Translations under genes and position numbers: made by a program | DNA from: Deltaproteobacteria bacterium | GTDB taxonomy: Bacteria; Desulfobacterota; Desulfuromonadia; Desulfuromonadales; BM103 | Length of the DNA stretch: 64,000 nucleotides | Direction of reading: 5' to 3' | Assembly: GCA_024279915.1 (NCBI GenBank) | Contig: JAJRRB010000032.1 | Coordinates: 18,804-82,803, forward strand | Notes under the pieces: generated by a model | Database searches by the model: none | What the model saw: only the letters and a program-made list of their open reading frames with translations | What the model was told of the DNA's origin: nothing | Shown here: one piece after another, positions 60,469-64,000 of the stretch | Layout: every line of letters begins with the position of its first letter | How positions within the stretch are numbered: the stretch's first letter is position 1

Positions 60469-61230
60469 ATGTCTGTGAAAACTATCTTCATCACCGGCGC
60501 ATCATCCGGTTTCGGCGAAGCCTGTGCCCGTGCTTTTGCCGCTGCAGGAGACCGTCTCATTCTGACGGCGCGTCGTAAGGAGAACCTGGAAGCGTTACGT
60601 GACGAGCTGGTGGGTGCTGCCGGGGTGCATGTTGTCCAGCTTGATGTACGCAACTTTACGGCAATTGAAGCTGCGGTTGCGAACTTGCCCGCAGAATTTC
60701 GCGAGATTGATGTGTTGGTCAACAATGCTGGTCTTGCTCTTGGTCTTGAGCCGTCCCATCAAGTTGATATTGCAGATTGGGATGTGATGGTCGATACCAA
60801 TATCAAGGGGTTGATGTATTGTACCCGCGCCATCCTGCCTGGCATGGTGGAGCGCAAACGTGGCCATATTGTTAATATCAGCTCTACGGCTGCCTCATGG
60901 CCTTATCCGGGAGGTAATGCTTACGGAGGCACCAAGGCCTTTGTCTCACAATTTTCTCGTAATCTGAGGGCAGATTTGCTTGGCAAGAAGGTTCGGGTAA
61001 CTTGTATTGAGCCTGGCATGGCGGAGACGGAATTTTCTAACGTTCGTTTTAAAGGTGATGGCGATAAAGCTGATCAGGTTTATGCTGGCACAGAACCGCT
61101 TACGGCAGTCGATATTGCTGAGACAGTGACTTGGGTGGTTAACCGGCCTGCTCATGTGAATATCAATAGTCTTGAGGTGATGACGGTTGATCAGGCTTGG
61201 GGGCCGTTTGCGATTCATCGAGAGGGGTAG
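60469..61230 (+). CDS. Short-chain dehydrogenase/reductase (YdfG-like)
   Basis: The product is 253 aa from ATG 60469, with AAAGGAG 11 bp upstream; an in-frame GTG at 60457 overlaps that site. The Rossmann motif ITGASSGFGEACARAF and the basic RRKEN after the second strand favour NADP(H). Catalytic serine is in INISSTAASWPYPGG and the YxxxK pair is YGGTKAF. It resembles serine 3-dehydrogenase-like YdfG. It probably shares a transcript with the SelW-like gene. Confidence 0.93.
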   Translation: MSVKTIFITGASSGFGEACARAFAAAGDRLILTARRKENLEALRDELVGAAGVHVVQLDVRNFTAIEAAVANLPAEFREIDVLVNNAGLALGLEPSHQVDIADWDVMVDTNIKGLMYCTRAILPGMVERKRGHIVNISSTAASWPYPGGNAYGGTKAFVSQFSRNLRADLLGKKVRVTCIEPGMAETEFSNVRFKGDGDKADQVYAGTEPLTAVDIAETVTWVVNRPAHVNINSLEVMTVDQAWGPFAIHREG

Positions 61231-61235
61231 GGGGC

Positions 61236-61556
61236 TTAAAACTTTCCCCCCAACCAATACAGCAACATCCCCACCAGCACAGTCCCACCCAGACTCCGAG
61301 TCTTCAAAGAAAAAAGCAAAGTAGGGATAGCCACCAGCAGCTCCAGCTTGCCAAAAGCAAAGCTGCGCGTTACGGCATCTGTAAAGAGTGATGGGGCTAG
61401 CAGGGCACTGAGAATCGCTACAGGGATCAGACTGAGCCAGTCGATCAACCATTGCGGCATTTTCTTGTGCGCCAGATAGAGCAGGGGTAGGGCGCGTGGC
61501 AGGTAGGTTACCAGGCCCATGCCGCCGAAGAGAAACAGGTAGTCGTTAAAAGTCAT
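61236..61556 (-). CDS. azlD: AzlD-family branched-chain amino acid exporter subunit
   Basis: The product is 106 aa with four hydrophobic helices and the family start GGMGLVTYLPRALPLLYLA. It overlaps azlC by 4 bp and follows it. AzlCD exports leucine, isoleucine and valine or analogues in Bacillus. It converges on the SDR gene. Confidence 0.9.
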   Translation of the reverse strand: MTFNDYLFLFGGMGLVTYLPRALPLLYLAHKKMPQWLIDWLSLIPVAILSALLAPSLFTDAVTRSFAFGKLELLVAIPTLLFSLKTRSLGGTVLVGMLLYWLGGKF

Positions 61557-62254
61557 CTGCTCCTCCGATAGTGTCGTTTTAGAAGAAAACCGATGGTTGC
61601 CGCACTCATCGAGGCCCCGACGATATAGGAATCACCAGGGATCAGCAGGTACCAGACGACAGAAAGGATCGCAGCCAGGAGGCCAGTGATGACATAGAGG
61701 CGCCCTTGCAGTTGAAAAACCAGCAGGCAGATAAACATGCCGGTCAGGGCATAGTCTATTCCCAGGGCTCCTTGGGGAACAAATTGACCAACCAGAGCGC
61801 CACAGATTGTTGCCATAATCCAGACGGAATTGGCCAGATGGTTAACAATCAACGCTCTCCAACGATTCCACTCTCCATCACGAAAACGAGTTAGATTAAC
61901 AGCGAAGCTTTCATCAGTTACACCATAGGCATAGAGTGCCAGAAACTTGCGGTTAACCCCTTGCAGATAAACGGCCAGGGCAGAGCTCATCAGGACATGA
62001 CGCAGATTGACAACGAAGGTGGTCAAGATGATGGCAGGGGTTGATGCACCAGCAGCGATCATGGCGACACAGATAAACTGGGCGCTACCAGCAAAGACCA
62101 GCACCGACATCATCGCCATGGCCCACCATGGCAAGCCGGCTTTCTGTGCCAGCACGCCGAGGGCCAGACCGATGGGGAAGTAACCAAGGCATATAGGCCA
62201 GGCGGCGGCCGCTCCTTGACGAAGAGTTTGTTTGTGATCTTGAGGAATAGTCAT
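61553..62254 (-). CDS. azlC: AzlC-family branched-chain amino acid exporter subunit
   Basis: The product is 233 aa from ATG 62254; a longer in-frame start at 62302 would add 16 residues over the terminator hairpin region and is unlikely. Family blocks are LGYFPIGLALGVLAQKAGL and FVVNLRHVLMSSALAVYLQ. About seven helices are visible. AzlC is the large subunit of the AzlCD exporter. A terminator for the upstream ABC operon lies before it. Confidence 0.92.
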   Translation of the reverse strand: MTIPQDHKQTLRQGAAAAWPICLGYFPIGLALGVLAQKAGLPWWAMAMMSVLVFAGSAQFICVAMIAAGASTPAIILTTFVVNLRHVLMSSALAVYLQGVNRKFLALYAYGVTDESFAVNLTRFRDGEWNRWRALIVNHLANSVWIMATICGALVGQFVPQGALGIDYALTGMFICLLVFQLQGRLYVITGLLAAILSVVWYLLIPGDSYIVGASMSAATIGFLLKRHYRRSR

Positions 62255-62262
62255 AAATTGTA

Positions 62263-62290
62263 ATAAAAAAGGGCGCTCTGAAGCGCCCTT
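62263..62290 (-). terminator. Rho-independent terminator of the amino-acid ABC operon
   Basis: On the minus strand AAGGGCGCTT pairs with AGCGCCCTT over a CAG loop and runs into TTTTT. It lies 25 bp after the stop of the ATPase gene. Confidence 0.9.
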
Positions 62291-62314
62291 AAAGTCGAAC
62301 AATGAAGTTTTGCC

Positions 62315-63049
62315 TTAAAGAACCTGTCTCAAGAAAGCCTTGGTGCGTTCTTCCTGTGGATCTGTAAAGAAGTGCTCAGGAGTTCCTTCCTCAACCAGTT
62401 TACCTTGGTCCATAAAGAGCACCCGGTCGGCCACTTCGCGGGCAAAACCCATCTCGTGGGTGACCACGACCATGGTCATGCCTTCGCGGGCTAACTGCTT
62501 CATGACTTCGAGAACTTCTCCAACCATCTCCGGGTCCAATGCGCTGGTTGGTTCATCAAAGAGCATGATTTTCGGGTCCATAGCCAGAGCACGTGCGATG
62601 GCAACGCGTTGTTGCTGACCACCGGAAAGGCGAATCGGGTATTCGTTCTCTTTCTCGGGGATGCCGACCTTCTCTAAGAGCATACGGCCTTTCTCTTCAG
62701 CTTCAGCGTCTTTACGTTTCCGAACCACTTGCTGGGCCAGGACGATGTTTTGCAGTACTGTTTTGTGTGGGAAGAGATTGAACTGCTGAAATACCATACC
62801 GACTTCACGGCGCACCATGTTGAGGTCGGTTTTCTTGGCTGACAGATCAACACCATCAATGATAATTTGCCCTGAGGTCAAGGTCTCCAGGCCGTTCAGG
62901 CAACGCAGGTAAGTCGATTTCCCCGAACCTGACGGGCCAATGATAACCACAACTTCGCTGGGCTTGATATGAGCGGAAATGCCATCGACGGCATGCACTG
63001 TCTGACCGTGCCCGATAAATGTCTTTTTAAGGTCAACTGTCTTAATCAC
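62315..63049 (-). CDS. glnQ: Polar amino acid ABC transporter ATP-binding protein
   Basis: The product is 244 aa from GTG 63049, with GGAGG upstream; it overlaps the permease stop by 8 bp. It has Walker [10 protein letters not shown], the Q-loop FQQFNLFPH, signature LSGGQQQR and Walker [15 protein letters not shown], with the GlnQ-type [19 protein letters not shown] start. It energises uptake of polar amino acids (Gln, Glu or similar). The permease is the preceding gene; the binding protein gene is not in view. Confidence 0.93.
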   Translation of the reverse strand: MIKTVDLKKTFIGHGQTVHAVDGISAHIKPSEVVVIIGPSGSGKSTYLRCLNGLETLTSGQIIIDGVDLSAKKTDLNMVRREVGMVFQQFNLFPHKTVLQNIVLAQQVVRKRKDAEAEEKGRMLLEKVGIPEKENEYPIRLSGGQQQRVAIARALAMDPKIMLFDEPTSALDPEMVGEVLEVMKQLAREGMTMVVVTHEMGFAREVADRVLFMDQGKLVEEGTPEHFFTDPQEERTKAFLRQVL

Positions 63050-64000
63050 TGACTGCAAGCCTCCGTTCCACCCAGGCAATCACCTGGGACAGTACCGACG
63101 TCAGCATAAGGTAAAGGAAAGCGACGACGAACCAGATCTCGAAGGTGGCAAAAGTCGAAGTGATAACCTCGCGTCCACTTTTAGTGAGATCCGTAATAGC
63201 GATAATTGAAACCAGCGATGAATCCTTGATCAGGCTGATAAACTGACCAGCCAATGGTGGCAGGGTGCGTTTAAATGCCTGGGGCAGAATAATGTAGACC
63301 ATCGCCTGGGGGATATTCATACCAAGTGAGCGGGCAGCTTCCATCTGGCCCTTTGGAATCGACTGGATCCCGGCGCGAATAATTTCTGCGACATAAGCGC
63401 CAGCAAAAATTGCCAGAGCGCTGACACCGGCAACAATCCGGCTGATATCGAGAACGGTGCCGAAGAAAAAATAGAAGATGAAAATCTGCACCAGCAGAGG
63501 GGTGCCGCGAATCAGCTCAATATATGTAATCGAGAGGCTACGCAAGGTCGGATTATTGGAAACCCGGCACAGGCCGGTGCCCAAACCTATAATCATACCG
63601 AAAATGCTGGCGACGGCCGAAATCCAGATCGTGGTCCACAAACCAACCAACAGTGGGCCAGCGCGCCATTCAAAGGTTGCGCCCAGGTAATCACCTTCAT
63701 AGAGGGTTCCACCTTCAACGACTTCAATCGCGTCGCTGTCGACTTCGAACGTTTCTTCTTCGCCGTTATCACTGATAACCTTGATCTGGGTCTTGTCGCC
63801 AAGCTTGGAGATTGTGGCAACATGACCATCAAACGGAGCCGGGATCAGGGTCTCGTTGGTGTAGATGAAATACTGCGGGACACGGTTCCAGCGCCAGGTA
63901 TAATCGATTTTTTTGGTGGCGACCCAAAGACCGGCGCATAACGTAAAGAGAATTACGAAGGTCAATAAGTGCCAGGGCCAAATATTTCTGTTTGTGTTCA
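63042..64000 (-). CDS. Amino acid ABC transporter permease with inserted periplasmic domain, start beyond window
   Basis: The frame stays open to the end of the window, with no start before it (residues [12 protein letters not shown] precede the first in-frame TTG at 63965), so the gene is partial. After helix one comes a roughly 75-residue insertion ([20 protein letters not shown] and an acidic [14 protein letters not shown]) that looks like a barrel-sandwich or lipoyl-type beta domain. The HisM/GlnP-type permease follows, with [20 protein letters not shown] and the EAA-like loop [21 protein letters not shown]. Typical GlnP permeases lack the insertion. Confidence 0.9.
   Translation of the reverse strand, partial: NTNRNIWPWHLLTFVILFTLCAGLWVATKKIDYTWRWNRVPQYFIYTNETLIPAPFDGHVATISKLGDKTQIKVISDNGEEETFEVDSDAIEVVEGGTLYEGDYLGATFEWRAGPLLVGLWTTIWISAVASIFGMIIGLGTGLCRVSNNPTLRSLSITYIELIRGTPLLVQIFIFYFFFGTVLDISRIVAGVSALAIFAGAYVAEIIRAGIQSIPKGQMEAARSLGMNIPQAMVYIILPQAFKRTLPPLAGQFISLIKDSSLVSIIAITDLTKSGREVITSTFATFEIWFVVAFLYLMLTSVLSQVIAWVERRLAVSD

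Noticed and set aside
1..64000. CRISPR array, IS element, rRNA genes or prophage
   Set aside because: No regularly spaced repeats, intact transposase, rRNA or phage structural gene was seen anywhere in the window.

Overview
The gene content fits a Gram-negative, anaerobic, probably marine or sediment bacterium of the Desulfuromonadales/Geobacter-like group (Desulfobacterota). Pointers are Mla and Pqi lipid-transport systems, reductive dehalogenases with Tat-type leaders, a UGA-containing SelW-like gene, an AcrB-type efflux pump, and REC-PilZ proteins. This placement comes from gene families and style, not from a marker gene. Both strands are used and most genes sit in short, tightly overlapping operons.

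Layout. 1-2136: end of mlaE, then mlaF and mlaD. 2.3-6.5 kb: an ABC-type binding protein, an aminotransferase, a CCA-adding-type nucleotidyltransferase and a tRNA-Gly with a textbook promoter and terminator. 6.5-10.4 kb: an island-like stretch with long gene-free flanks around one STAND (NB-ARC plus TPR) ATPase. 10.4-13.3 kb: a membrane carrier divergent from an Lrp/AsnC regulator, and two lipoproteins. 13.5-18.0 kb: a TAXI binding protein followed by pqiA-pqiA-pqiB-pqiC. 18.1-20.7 kb (minus): a frameshifted PagL-like gene, an HD protein, a CBS protein with an HEPN-like R-x4-H motif, and a TetR regulator. 20.9-27.3 kb: a DUF2798 protein, an L,D-transpeptidase, an uncharacterised exported protein and the retropepsin/inactive transglutaminase/ATP-grasp trio.

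28.3-33.3 kb is the organohalide-respiration locus: rdhA1, rdhB, an RdhB-NosR-type fusion, a 50-aa membrane protein and rdhA2, behind a good sigma-70-like promoter with a palindrome over its expected start. Next come an RND efflux system (33.5-39.5 kb), a Na+/H+ antiporter, glutamate dehydrogenase, a frameshifted Kef-type K+/H+ antiporter with a K+ channel, yacG, queD-queE, coaD-rsmD, dgt and yhbY. From 50 to 54 kb there are an MBL hydrolase, two REC-PilZ proteins, a ferredoxin lacking two canonical cysteines, a DUF1460 protein and an EamA transporter. 54.8-56.8 kb pairs an archaeal-type ornithine cyclodeaminase-like protein with an arginase broken by an in-frame TAG. The end holds HlyIII, a CDF transporter, small enzymes, a SelW-like selenoprotein read through UGA and linked to an SDR, AzlCD and an amino-acid ABC transporter that runs off the window.

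Three genes are disrupted: two by apparent single-base losses and one by a nonsense codon. They are either true pseudogenes or base-call errors; raw reads would decide. The most noteworthy systems are the rdh locus with its fused electron-transfer subunit, the selenoprotein, the isolated STAND ATPase, the CBS-HEPN-like/HD pair, and the retropepsin/ATP-grasp operon with an unknown exported protein ahead of it.
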